Assembly (NCBI GenBank): GCA_039566865.1
Contig: CM076960.1
Span: 15,172,501 to 15,236,500, forward strand
DNA length: 64,000 bases
Direction: 5' to 3'
Source of the DNA: Aurelia coerulea
Taxonomy: Eukaryota > Cnidaria > Scyphozoa > Semaeostomeae > Ulmaridae
Each line of letters opens with the position of its first letter. Position 1 is the stretch's first letter. Made by a program: the position numbers and the translations under genes. This document shows, piece by piece, positions 11,037-21,148 of this stretch. Below the pieces are notes generated by a model. That model ran no database searches. It was not told the origin of the DNA and worked only from the letters and a program-made list of their open reading frames with translations.

Positions 11037-12054
11037 TACCGTGGCTGATTTGGAAAATATGCCGCTATTTTCGAAAAACGCGGCAAAAATTGCGGTGAAA
11101 TGTGCGGCCGCACGTTATAAAACGCGGCCGCACATTGTAACATGCGGCCGCACGTTGCAAGATGCGGCTGCATATATAATCTTAATAGTTTGTAGTTTTA
11201 GTCCGCAGTTTATACATGTGGTCGGTATTTCATCAAGTTGGGGCATATAAGATACGGCAAAAATGGCGGTGAAATGTGCGGCAACATATCATAAAGTGCG
11301 GCCGCATCATATAATGTGCGGCCACATTTTACAATGTGTGGCCGCATACTTTACCGCCAATTTTGCCGAGTTTTGTCGATCCAATTTTCAGTTACCCGCC
11401 GGGAATCTTAAACTGCTTGCAGAAATGCTACACGCAGTTCTTTGGCCAAATTTTGAAATGTAATAAACTTCACAATCCCAATCAAATGCATAGGTAAAAG
11501 CTGACGGGTGTAGCCGAATGGGACCTTCAGTGATCAGTATGATACAAAATTTCTATGAGCAGAAAATTACTTCTTGCAAACAACGCCATGATTTCTGTCA
11601 GACGTCTTTAAGATTTCCAGGCAGAAACATGCATATGTCCACCTTCTATGGAAACAAACGTACTCGGTTAATTTAGCAAGGCAATGACATCAAAATTATG
11701 TCTTATCAAACATCAGGCAGGGGTTCCCTCCCTTTGACAAATGCTTTCTGTCTGCTCTCAGGCTTTTTATATTCCTTTAAAAAGACACAGCTCCATAGAA
11801 CGCATTCTATAAATTACTGACTGCACAACACAAGGAAATACCTTCTCTGAGGTACTTTGCAGACCACGAGGGACAAATTCTTCGTTGAAAAGTGCGGCCG
11901 CATTTTTACAAAAACGCGGCTAAAATCACGGTAAAACATGCGGCCGCATGTTACAATGTGGGGCCGCGTTTTATAACATGCGGCCGCACATTTCACCGTA
12001 ATTTTTGCCGCGTTTTTCGAAAATAGCGGCATATTTTCCAAATCAGCCACGGTA
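11037..12054. mobile_element. GCGGCCGC-rich TIR element inserted in LINE copy 1
   Basis: The 1018-bp element has TIRs of about 75 bp beginning TACCGTGGCTGATTTGGAAA. The 6-bp duplication ATTTGG (11031-11036 and 12055-12060) is exact when compared with the empty site in LINE copy 2. The subterminal zones carry a tandem unit built around the palindrome GCGGCCGC. Six-bp duplications are known for IS3EU, Polinton and hAT6 families; I cannot choose among them. No transposase is visible. Confidence 0.85.
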
Positions 12055-12586
12055 ATTTGGGGATGTCTGTCAAACACAAAACTGGAATCCCTACAGAGGT
12101 TGCAAAACAGGGCACGCAGACTAATCGAATGCGCAAGGCACAAAGATGGCTGGGTATGTGATTGGCTCGATGTACGCAATCTAATAAAATATGACAGGCT
12201 AATTACTACATACAAAATTAACAATGGACTCTGCCCAGAGAACCTCAAAAATAAATTCACTCCTAGGTCGAATATTTCGAGATATAACACAAGAAAAATT
12301 GATGATTTCGAAATTCCTCGGCTTCGTCTTGAATACTGCAAAAAGTCTTTTGGATACCAGGGAGCAAGTACCTGGAACGAGATCCCGAAGCATATACGAG
12401 ACTCTGCAACATTGAGCTCCTTTAAAGTAAGATTAAGGGAGTTCTTGAGGTAGAGCGACGCAAACACAACCCCTTGGAAGAGCAGCTTTATTTTTTTTTG
12501 TTTAGATTAATATTCATATTTACTTTGAAGTGCTGATAGGGTATTGTGTCTAAATAAGAATAAAATGAAAAATGAAAAAAAATGAA

Positions 12587-12800
12587 GGCCCTGGGAACGA
12601 GGTTGCGCTTTTCGCCAATTTTTACGTTTTGGAGTATTCTTTTCGCCGATTTTTTCTAAAGCCGGCTATCATTTCGAGGGAAAATTTCTAAAGCCGCTTG
12701 AAAAATGTTTTTCTTGGAGTGCACACCCCCGTACAATTGAACGTCAAGTACCCCCTCCCCCATGGGGTTAGCACCGAGTCTTTAAGAATGAATGATGTAC
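12587..12800. mobile_element. Fragment of the poly-G-ended GTGCAC family
   Basis: TTTTTACGTTTTGGAGTATTC, AAAGCCGGCTATCATTT and GGAGTGCACACCCCC match phrases in the element at 31122-31405. It lies immediately after the 3' tail of LINE copy 1. Confidence 0.5.
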
Positions 12801-12914
12801 TAAGGATGCTGGAAGCCCAGAAATGCTGAAAACGTACTGAGGTGGTGAGTCCATGAGAAAACTGCTGATTCCATGAGAAAACTACCAGATACGTACATAC
12901 ATACAACGGGCAAA

Positions 12915-13248
12915 ACCCGGGGGGGGGGTACTTACTACTTGACCAAGTTTTGGTCGGGGACGTGCCATCGAAGCTTTAAAAACATACCCGTTCCTTATAC
13001 CAATTTTCCAACAAAGTATACCCGACCTTATACCAATTATCCGAAAAAGTACACCCGACCTTATGCCAATTTTCCGAAAATGTATATCCGAACTTATACT
13101 TATACCAAAATCGCGAAAATCGATCCCGTTCTTTATACCAAAATCGCGAAAATCGATACCGTTCCTTATACCAAAATCGCGAAAATCGATACCCTTCACG
13201 ATGGCACGTCCCCGTATACAAAAAAAAGTACCCCCCCCCCCCGGGGGT
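12915..13248. mobile_element. Poly-G/poly-C-ended element with 31-bp minisatellite
   Basis: Begins CCCGGGGGGGGGGTACTTAC and ends GTACCCC...CGGGGG, so the ends are complementary. The interior holds two runs of drifted units, CCTTATACCAATTTTCCGAA type and CCAAAATCGCGAAAATCGAT type (three units at about 13105-13190). Part of this element is reused inside the tandem array at 14908-16157. Confidence 0.75.
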
Positions 13249-13482
13249 AAAACATGGTCCCGAGCTATATTTTAGAATAAGCCAATCGCAGCGTTGCGTA
13301 GTTACCACAAAATCATATGACTGAGTGACCCCGTGTCATTGTACCGTTATATGCAAGAAAGTGCAGCAATTCATATGAAAACGGGAAAATACAGTAGTGT
13401 GACCGCAACCAGTATTTTTAAATAAAAAAAATTAAGGCAACAAACAACAACAGATGCTCCATGAACCGGTTAACAAATAAAG

Positions 13483-14907
13483 AAATTACAGACCAATCTC
13501 TGTCGTTTCGATACTGTCAAGATTGCTGGAAAAGGTGGCCCATGATCAACTCTTTTCTCATATGAAAGATTGTGGTCTTCTTTCAGACAACCAATTCGCA
13601 TTCCGTAAATTACATAACACGCAAACATCGATACTGAACATAACAGAGACTTGGTTCAGGAACATCAATGAGCAAAAAACGAATGTAAGCGTATTTTTAG
13701 ATCTAAAAAAAGCCTTTGATACCGTCGACCATGATGTTCTGTTATCGAAGTTATCAGCCTATGGAGTCACTGATCTTGCACACGGTTGGTTCACTTCATA
13801 CCTTGCCGGGAGAGAGCAGTATTGTTATGTAGAAGGTAAATCGTCAAACAAGCGTTTAGTACAGTGTGGAATACCACAGGGGTCGTGTTTGGGTCCCTTA
13901 CTTTTCATCATTTATATGAATGATTTTGAAAAATGTTTGAAAAAATCTAAACCAAATATGTACGCGGATGACACGAGCATTTCTTATGCCTCCATGGAGA
14001 TCAACGAGCTCTTTAATGACATAAAGGGCGAACTTGATCTTGTATCATCCTGGATGAGGCAAAACAAACTTAGCCTAAATGCTGAAAAAAGCGAATTTAT
14101 GTTGATAGGGCATCCAAAACAATTGAACAGAGCCAAAGATTTCCCTGACCTCGAAGTAGAAGATCAAAAATTATGCAGAGTTCAAAAAACAAAATATCTA
14201 GGTGTCATAATAGACGAAAGCATGAATTGGGAAGAACAACTCAAAACCGTAAAGCGAAAGATAAAAAACGGTTTAGGGGCGATGTTTAAACTCAAAAACA
14301 TCCTTTCCCAGAAACAATTGGCAACTGTTTATCGAGCATTAATTGAAAGCCATCTGAGATATTGCAGTGTCATTTGGGGATGTCTGTCAAACACAAAACT
14401 GGAATCCCTACAGAGGTTGCAAAACAGGGCACGCAGACTAATCGAATGCGCAAGGCACAAAGATGGCTGGGTATGTGATTGGCTCGATGTACGCAATCTA
14501 ATAAAATATGACAGGCTAATTACTACATACAAAATTAACAATGGACTCTGCCCAGAGAACCTCAAAAATAAATTCACTCCTAGGTCGAATATTTCGAGAT
14601 ATAACACAAGAAAAATTGATGATTTCGAAATTCCTCGGCTTCGTCTTGAATACTGCAAAAAGTCTTTTGGATACCAGGGAGCAAGTACCTGGAACGAGAT
14701 CCCGAAGCATATACGAGACTCTGCAACATTGAGCTCCTTTAAAGTAAGATTAAGGGAGTTCTTGAGGTAGAGCGACGCAAACACAACCCTTTGGAAGAGC
14801 AGCTTTATTTTTTTTTGTTTAGATTAATATTCATATTTACTTTGAAGTGCTGATAGGGTATTGTGTCTAAATAAGAATAAAATGAATAAAATGAAAATAA
14901 AAATGAA
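13483..14907 (+). mobile_element. LINE copy 2, 5'-truncated, uninterrupted
   Basis: The element starts at AAATTACAGACC and ends in AATGAA repeats. It sits inside the tandem array: the array phrase AACAAATAAAGA lies just to its left and TGCCGCTACTG just to its right, while elsewhere these two are joined as AACAAATAAAGAGATGCCGC. It thus inserted between array units. Confidence 0.85.
13484..14770 (+). CDS. Non-LTR retrotransposon reverse transcriptase, N-terminally truncated
   Basis: An open frame of about 428 codons encoding most of a LINE reverse transcriptase, an RNA-dependent DNA polymerase that copies LINE RNA at a nicked genomic target. In order: NYRPISVVSILSRLLEKV (motif 1), NQFAFRKLHNTQTSIL (motif 2), VSVFLDLKKAFDTVDHDVLL (motif A with catalytic Asp), CGIPQGSCLGPLLFIIYMND (motif B), MYADDTSISYA (motif C), KYLGVIIDESMNW (motif E), then YCSVIWGCLSNTKLESLQRL, and a C-terminal GYQGASTWNEIPKHIRDS block. 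The upstream endonuclease and the start of the ORF are absent because of 5' truncation, so the element cannot move alone. The frame itself carries no stop. CR1/L2-like grouping is inferred from motif style. Confidence 0.9.
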   Translation, partial: NYRPISVVSILSRLLEKVAHDQLFSHMKDCGLLSDNQFAFRKLHNTQTSILNITETWFRNINEQKTNVSVFLDLKKAFDTVDHDVLLSKLSAYGVTDLAHGWFTSYLAGREQYCYVEGKSSNKRLVQCGIPQGSCLGPLLFIIYMNDFEKCLKKSKPNMYADDTSISYASMEINELFNDIKGELDLVSSWMRQNKLSLNAEKSEFMLIGHPKQLNRAKDFPDLEVEDQKLCRVQKTKYLGVIIDESMNWEEQLKTVKRKIKNGLGAMFKLKNILSQKQLATVYRALIESHLRYCSVIWGCLSNTKLESLQRLQNRARRLIECARHKDGWVCDWLDVRNLIKYDRLITTYKINNGLCPENLKNKFTPRSNISRYNTRKIDDFEIPRLRLEYCKKSFGYQGASTWNEIPKHIRDSATLSSFKVRLREFLR

Positions 14908-16157
14908 TGCCGCTACTGTAAGAGAAGAAACATTCGCGGGAAGAAACTTTCGCGAGTTGGAAAAAACGTGAAATTTTTGAGATTGACTTTCGTGAAACGA
15001 TCAAAATGGGAAATTTCGCGGGAATATATTTCGCGAATTGGGTTTCTCATCGACTCTTTACTTAACTTATACTTATACCAAAATCGCGAAAATCGATCCC
15101 GTTCCTTATACCAAAATCGCGAAAATCGATACCGTTCCTTATACCAAAATCGCGAAAATCGATACCCTTCACGATGGCACGTCCCCGTATACAAAAAAAA
15201 GTACCCCCCCCCCGGGGGCAAAACATGGTCCCGAGCTATATTTTAGAATAAGCCAATCGCAGCGTTGCGTAGTTACCACAAAATCATATGACTGAGTGAC
15301 CCCGTGTCATTGTACCGTTATATGCAAGAAAGTGCAGCAATTCATATGACAACGGGAAAATACAGTAGTGTGACCGCAACCAGTATTTTTAAATAAAAAT
15401 AATCAACCAACAAACAACAACAGATGCTCCATGAACCGGTTAACAAATAAAGAGATGCCGCTACTGTAAGAGAAGAAACATTCGCGGGAAGAAACTTTCG
15501 CGAGTTGGAAAAAACGTGAAATTTTTGAGATTGACTTTCGTGAAACGATCAAAATGGGAAATTTCGCGGGAATATATTTCGCGAATTGGGTTTCTCATCG
15601 ACTCTTTACTTAACTTATACTTATACCAAAATCGCGAAAATCGATCCCGTTCCTTATACCAAAATCGCGAAAATCGATACCGTTCCTTATACCAAAATCG
15701 CGAAAATCGATACCCTTCACGATGGCACGTCCCCGTATACAAAAAAAAGTACCCCCCCCCGGGGGCAAAACATGGTCCCGAGCTATATTTTAGAATAAGC
15801 CAATCGCAGCGTTGCGTAGTTACCACAAAATCATGTGACTAAGTGACCCCGTGTCATTGTACCGTTATATGCAAGAAAGTGCATCAATTCATACTACAAC
15901 GGGAAAATACAGTAGTGTGACCGAAACCAGTATTTTTGAATAAAAAAAATTAAGCCAACAAACAACAACAGATGCTCCATGAACCGGTTAACAAATAAAG
16001 AGATGCCGCTACTGTAAGAGAAGAAACATTCGCGGGAAGAAACTTTCGCGAGTTGGAAAAAACGTGAAATTTTTGAGATTGACTTTCGTGAAACGATCAA
16101 AATGGGAAATTTCGCGGGAATATATTTCGCGAATTGGGTTTCTCATCGACTCTTTAG
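14908..16157. repeat. Tandem array, 548-bp period
   Basis: TGCCGCTACTGTAAGAGAAG begins units at 14908, 15456 and 16004, giving two exact 548-bp steps; the third unit stops at about 16157. Each full unit has a foldback-type end (GAAGAAACATTCGCGGGAAG), then three CCAAAATCGCGAAAATCGAT minisatellite units, a C run, and a unique-looking tail ending ATGAACCGGTTAACAAATAA. The C-run length differs between units and is offset by other small indels. A partial unit without the first block lies at about 13098-13482, before LINE copy 2. Confidence 0.9.
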
Positions 16158-16340
16158 TCATTCTTCTGAATCTTCCATATACCTATGCTTTTGTTCAACA
16201 ACATCATATTGAATGAGAAGAGGAATATCAATATTTGATAATGTGATTATTTGATTCTATATCTTGGAAAATTTCACGGGAATAAACTTTAGCCAATTTT
16301 GGCCCGAAACGCGAAAGTTCTTCCCGTGAAAGTTTCTTCC
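16158..16340. mobile_element. Right end of the GAAGAAACTTTCGCGGGAAG element
   Basis: CGCGAAAGTTCTTCCCGTGA then AAGTTTCTTCCC at 16311-16340 is the inverted counterpart of the GAAGAAACATTCGCGGGAAG block that opens each 548-bp unit. The array may therefore be an internal expansion of a TIR element spanning about 14915-16340 (inference). Confidence 0.5.
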
Positions 16341-17797
16341 CTTAAACCATGGGTAGTTAGACACTGCTGGTGTGCTTCTATGGAGAAGAGCTGGATAATA
16401 TGTATCTGCGGGGGACATTTTTTATAGTACTGCGGAGGAGATATCTGCGGGGGAAATTTTTTATAGTACTGCGGAGGAGATATCTGCGGGGGAAATTTTT
16501 ATAGTACTGCGGAGGAGATATCGGAAGCGAAGAGAGAAGGAGAGAGAAGAATGGGAAGGCAACCTCCAATGTCTTCCTACAGCGATTTTTCTCATGATGC
16601 TCGTAACAAAACACGCGACCGAAAACAAAGGATTGCCCTACCTCTGACGTCAGAGGTAGGGCAGCACTAGGAAACACTCGATGATTGACAGCTATAGAGA
16701 CGGGGGCGCTATTTTTGTTCGAGCCTCACGATGGCTCGACGCGCCTCGTCTTGGCTCACAGCGCGAGCAAAAAAGGCGGCAATTTCTAAAAATATCTATC
16801 ACGCAGCAGATGTCGGCCAAAAAGTAAAATATCGATGAAGGCCTAGACTAGACAGCGCACATGATGGCATTTTTCAAGGATTTAAAAAAGAGGTGAGTGA
16901 ATTTAGCATCATAAGATAATTTTGTAGGGAGAATAAAGTTTATTATTCATGCATAAAGTGCCATATCCATGCCCCTGCCTAAAAGTGTCAGTGAAATTCA
17001 ACCTGTTTAAATATGAACATCCCAAAAAGTTGCAGTAAAATCGATCAATACAATGGGCAAGCCCCAAGCCCCAGTGGTGCATGCTCTGAACTGCATTAAA
17101 AATAATACCAAGAGCAAAGCAAAGCATGGAAGAGCAAAAGAACGAAGGTGTTTAAAGCCCTCAGTGCCTTAGAGTGAAGCTTCGTGAATGCGCATCAAAG
17201 ATTATCATAACTTTAAACAAAAAGGTTTAGTGTAAATAATGTGGATATTTAACTTCTGAATATTCCTATTTAGACCACATATCGAGATTCTGGAAACGCT
17301 GTTTTTATGTACTTAGGGGCATCCTCCCTAATCATTTCAAAAACCAATAGAGCTATGAAGTTGTAGCTTGGTACACAGTATGATCAACCTATTGTGATCC
17401 TAAATTAAGTAATTAAATTTTTTATTGTGACTTGTTGTTTGGCAACTTCTAGCAGTCAATGCTACCCATTTTACCCTCATCTTGCCCATTTTACCCCAGT
17501 ATACCCTAATAAAAATGATTTTCTATGATAGTGATTTGGTAAAAGGAAATGTGAAAATGGAAGACAATTCTATATTGATATAGTTATTGCTGATAAAAAG
17601 AATATTTGTTGAAAATCAGGAAAAGAATATGATCTTGGTGCATGCAAATGATCTTTGAAATGAATCTGTGCTAGTCACTTGATTAAGAAAGTTCTCACTA
17701 TTTTGCTTTTATGTTTCATTGTCATGATGAAGTCAAATCACTTATAAAACAGTGAAATAGTACAGACAGTACAAATTTCCAAAAAATTGATCTTATT

Positions 17798-17953
17798 CAG
17801 GGGCGGATCCAGGAAATTTTCTGACTACTACCAAGGTGAGGTTATTCGAAATAGTAGGGTATCGCCTTTTGAAAATAGGCTTGGACGTTAATAACTAGAT
17901 ACAAGGATCTGACTACTGCTTCAGCTAGTTGCAGTAGTGTGGATCCACCCCTG
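17798..17953. mobile_element. hAT-like MITE inside the P-like left copy (156 bp)
   Basis: Ends CAGGGGCGGATCCAGG and GGATCCACCCCTG with an exact 5-bp duplication, TTATT (17793-17797 and 17954-17958). It is present at the mirrored place in the right copy (26770-26925), so it predates the split of the two copies. Confidence 0.85.
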
Positions 17954-18000
17954 TTATTCTTTCTCTTGTTGGATATTCAGATTTGTATGCTGGTATATAA

Positions 18001-18734
18001 GTTCAGTTCAGTTCAGTTCAGTCAGTTCAGTTCAGTTCAGTTTTTCATTTTAAAATTCCACAACATACAAAATTCAATAATAAACAACATTAACTAAAGT
18101 TATTACAAGTTACAATGACTACAAAACATCTAATATAAACTATGAATAAATTAATACAGTAATACAATAAACTAGAATATAATAGACAGGAAACCTCCCA
18201 CAACCACCCAGCAACCCACCCAACCCCCGCCCCATGCCCAGCATGCACCAAACCGACCACAGGGACTAAAATCAGACCCAGATGCACCCCAGACCCCAAC
18301 CGGAAGCACCACCCCCGATGACGCAAACAACGGCCATCCCCAGAACCAATCCCGCCACAACTCCACCCTCCCCATCCAACGCGCCCGAAAACACTGCAGC
18401 CAGACAGCATCCGCTGTCCAACCCCAGTACCCCCGAACACGCCAGACCCAAACACGAAGAGCCACGACGAGACCAGCCCCAAAAACGACAGTCACAGACG
18501 CCACCCAAAATGGCACCCCCAGCCAAAGCCCAAAACGCACCCACGCCCAACCCAATCCCCATGGCCGACAAAGCGCAAACCAAGCACAAAACGAAAGGCC
18601 AGGCAGGCCACCTGACAGCCACAGGAGACTCCCTGTCAATAATAATAAAGAACATAAATGATAAATTTTACAACATAATTACATAGAATTTTGTATGGGG
18701 AGGAATTTCTTAAGGAGGAGCTCTCTCAGTAGAA
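18001..18734 (-). mobile_element. 734-bp retroposon with (GAACT)n tail, left copy only
   Basis: This block is absent from the right P-like copy, where TATATAAGTGGAAG runs on unbroken. The minus strand starts with GAGAGAGCTCCTCCTTAAG, has a GC-rich Gly/Trp-coding-looking body, an AT-rich 3' part ending AAAATG, and a tail of GAACT repeats (18001-18043 on the plus strand). Target duplication is AAGT (4 bp, ambiguous with the tail). A related copy lies at 61480-61945. The high-GC frames on either strand (for example 18172-18639) have no recognisable protein. Confidence 0.8.
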
Positions 18735-18969
18735 GTGGAAGTACACGGAGAAGTAACACAACAGCCAGAGCTTAGAATTCCATTTAATTTTAATGACATC
18801 TTGCCACCAGCCACCCTCCATTGCAACCACACACATTGATTGCATTTTGCACCCTATAACCAAAGTTGAAGGCAGAAAACTTGTTCCTTCTTAAATGGGG
18901 TTTAGCATGCTTTCCTTCTGAATCCCACTTTATGCTAAATACCTACATTTTCTTTGATGGGTTTTCAGT

Positions 18970-19428
18970 GACAAAGACTCTCTGGTTTTAAAGGCAGATT
19001 CATCTTTTGTTGTGAATGTTGGCAATAGAGTTTTAGATCTCCATGAACTTGGTTGGGATATTCCTATGAATATAAAGACTGCTTCCTCTTTTGTTCATGT
19101 CTTGTCAATTGTCAGTAGAAGTCAGGTGTGCCAAGGGTGTAGAAAAGCAAAATACTCCATCCTGTTGGATACTGTGTATGACAGTGAAAGTCACATTCAG
19201 AGTGTTGCCAGGTTGGCTTCATTTGGTCCTTTTCATGAAGCATCCCCATCTTTCAAAGCCTTCATTTCTGTTCAGTGCAAAATTATGATAAGCTCAGCAA
19301 CAAAATCAAAAGTATGCGAAGAATGCCAGAAGCTTGACAATGCACTTCAAGTCAGGTCATTTCGAGCTTCCAACATAGTAGCCAAGGAAGCCATTCATCA
19401 AAGAAAAACTTCAAACATATGTCTGTAA
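18970..19428 (+). CDS. Exon-like frame in the P-like left copy, two Cys pairs
   Basis: An open frame preceded by GGGTTTTCAG, a good 3' splice acceptor, encoding about 152 residues. It shows SLVLKADSSFVVNVGNRVLD, then SQVCQGCRKAKYSILLD, then HEASPSFKAFISVQC, then KVCEECQKLDNALQVRS, and it ends in NICL and a stop. Two CxxC pairs (QVCQGC and KVCEEC) suggest a metal-binding fold. The layout resembles Cys-pair domains I associate with transposon proteins of cnidarians, but I cannot name the family. No catalytic motif is present. The identical frame on the opposite strand lies at 26029-26487, differing at one residue (Met against Thr). It could be one exon of a degenerate transposase or of a captured host gene. 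Confidence 0.45.
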   Translation, partial: DKDSLVLKADSSFVVNVGNRVLDLHELGWDIPMNIKTASSFVHVLSIVSRSQVCQGCRKAKYSILLDTVYDSESHIQSVARLASFGPFHEASPSFKAFISVQCKIMISSATKSKVCEECQKLDNALQVRSFRASNIVAKEAIHQRKTSNICL

Positions 19429-19429
19429 T

Positions 19430-21100
19430 GCAGCTGCAGCAACGATTGGAGGATGAAAGTGGTACAAAATTCTTGCAATTAGTATCAAGCTTGAAGCATC
19501 TGCAAACATACTCAATATTTTGCCAAGGGATGTTATGATAAGCTTTTACGCTGTATTCATTTGATGCATAAACTTGAATTTATTTGATCTCTATCGTTGG
19601 TTTAGCATTTTGTTTGGTGGTATTTGATCCCTTGCCAGAAACAGGGGGAAGCAACAGAATATTACACAAAGTATTAACAATTAATAGCCTCTTCCACAGG
19701 TAGAAAATATTTTACTTTTAAGTATTTTGCTGTCTTGCATACAGTTTCTATGCGATATGCGATAATTAAAGGCCCCCTCTGTCCTGCTGTGTACAGCTTA
19801 GAGCTATGAGAATTTTTACCTGGAAAGTGCATCAGATAGATGTGTCACAAGATTTTTGTGATCAATATAATGTTTCATGTAGAAAACCACAGCCACAACT
19901 AATAAAAATTTTCAATTACTGGCTGCATGTAAACTGTTTGCTGCAAAGAAATCAGTTCATGGTTACATCTTCTATACAAAAAATTGAAAGAATTTGCACA
20001 TGCACAGTGCAAAAAATGGGTCAACTAAAGTGTCAATTTTGTGCAAAAATAGATAGCCAATTTGACAGAACACCAAGATAGTGTATGCTGCTGTATCATT
20101 TCCAGTTTGAGTATAGATTTCACAAATTGAAATTTGATATGGAAACCTTTTGAAACTCCATTTCTATCTTGAAACTCCTCCTGGATGTATTTTAATTTTT
20201 CTAAAAATCAGTTTGTGAGTACAAGATGGGCAAAACTAAAAGCCAGAAAGTTTCAAAGTTGTGATTGCAATTTGTAAGGATAGAGAAGAAAAGTTACCAG
20301 ATGGCTGATGTGGCACTCCCCCTCCCTCTTCCATCTATGATTGCAGTAAATTGAGCTTGAAAATTTTTCTAAATTCTATAAGTTTCATTTGCAAATTATA
20401 AATGTAATTTCTTGCAGGATAATAGGAGCATGTCTTAAGTTGTGGAACAGATCCAAAGCAGGATATGAAGGGTTGCGGGATTCTGGATTTTTTAAGATAC
20501 AAAGATACAAAGAAAAGTCAACAGCCATTCTCTTGTAGATGTGCTATCCTTTATTCAATATTCATCAACCTTCCCTTGTATATAAAATGAATTTACTTCA
20601 CAATTCAACTTGAACTCCAAATTACAATATAAACTAAAAGTGACTGCATTACAGTACAATGTGATTTTGAGGGAAAACAAGGGTCAACAGTCATCACTTC
20701 TTAGAGCTGATTTTTGAAGTAGCTGTACGAACCCAAGAAACCAGGATTTTGCCATTTTGGCAGTAATGGCAGGAAATTAATGCTGTTTCATGCCTCTTGC
20801 TTCTGCTTGGGGCCTTAAAGTTGACACCATTGAGTCAAGGAGGGATCAAAAAGATTCACAAGAGTTATAAATATATCTATAACATCTGCATAATATGCAT
20901 AAATAAACATTTTCTATTTTATAAGAAAGTGGTTTATAAGAAATTAGTACCAGGATGGTGACAAATTTAAGAAACTCTAGTACTATGTTGGAGGAGTGCT
21001 AAGAAACTTTTAAAAGCCAATTCAAAGAAAGCTGTGGGGAAATTTTCGTTGAGCCAATGTTTTTGAGTAATATTTCATAAATATTATGCTTTGAGCCCAA
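19430..21100. other. P-like left copy interior, AT-rich, no gene recognised
   Basis: A 91-codon frame at 19806-20081 has several Cys residues but no family signature, and it is mirrored at 25376-25651. The motif TAAGAAACT and close variants recur from about 20930 to 21300. Confidence 0.4.
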
Positions 21101-21102
21101 GT

Positions 21103-21148
21103 AGCCTGCGCGCAGCCTCAACTCCCCAGTTGAGGCTGCACGCAGGCT
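21103..21148. mobile_element. Foldback, AGCCTGCGYGCAG family (46 bp), left copy
   Basis: AGCCTGCGCGCAGCCTCAAC and its complement (one mismatch) flank a 4-nt CCCC loop. It is mirrored at 24309-24354. Confidence 0.7.

Larger units (their letters stand above)
8658..12585 (+). mobile_element. LINE copy 1, 5'-truncated and split by two DNA transposons
   Basis: LINE segments 8658-8731, 10207-11036 and 12055-12585 join to match LINE copy 2 (13483-14907) almost base for base. I see a 4-bp insertion in copy 1 near 10331 (TCAA), one substitution near 10690 (ACGTGA against ACTTGA) and one near 12470. The insertions at 8732-10206 and 11037-12054 each duplicate target bases, which copy 2 shows directly as the unoccupied sequence. 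The encoded reverse transcriptase is therefore broken. The 3' end is an AATGAA-type repeat tail. Both copies start at exactly the same LINE base (AAATTACAGACC), although the flanks differ. Confidence 0.88.
16732..18968. other. P-like left copy interior without a recognised gene
   Basis: Apart from the MITE at 17798 and the insertion at 18001, no gene is supported here. A small frame on the minus strand at 16909-17127 is mirrored in the right copy, but it has no recognisable motif. Confidence 0.5.

Noticed and set aside
18172..18686. Long GC-rich open frames on both strands
   Set aside because: Both strands are open because of strong GC and repeat composition within a short retroposon. No family is recognisable, and the block is absent from the sister copy.
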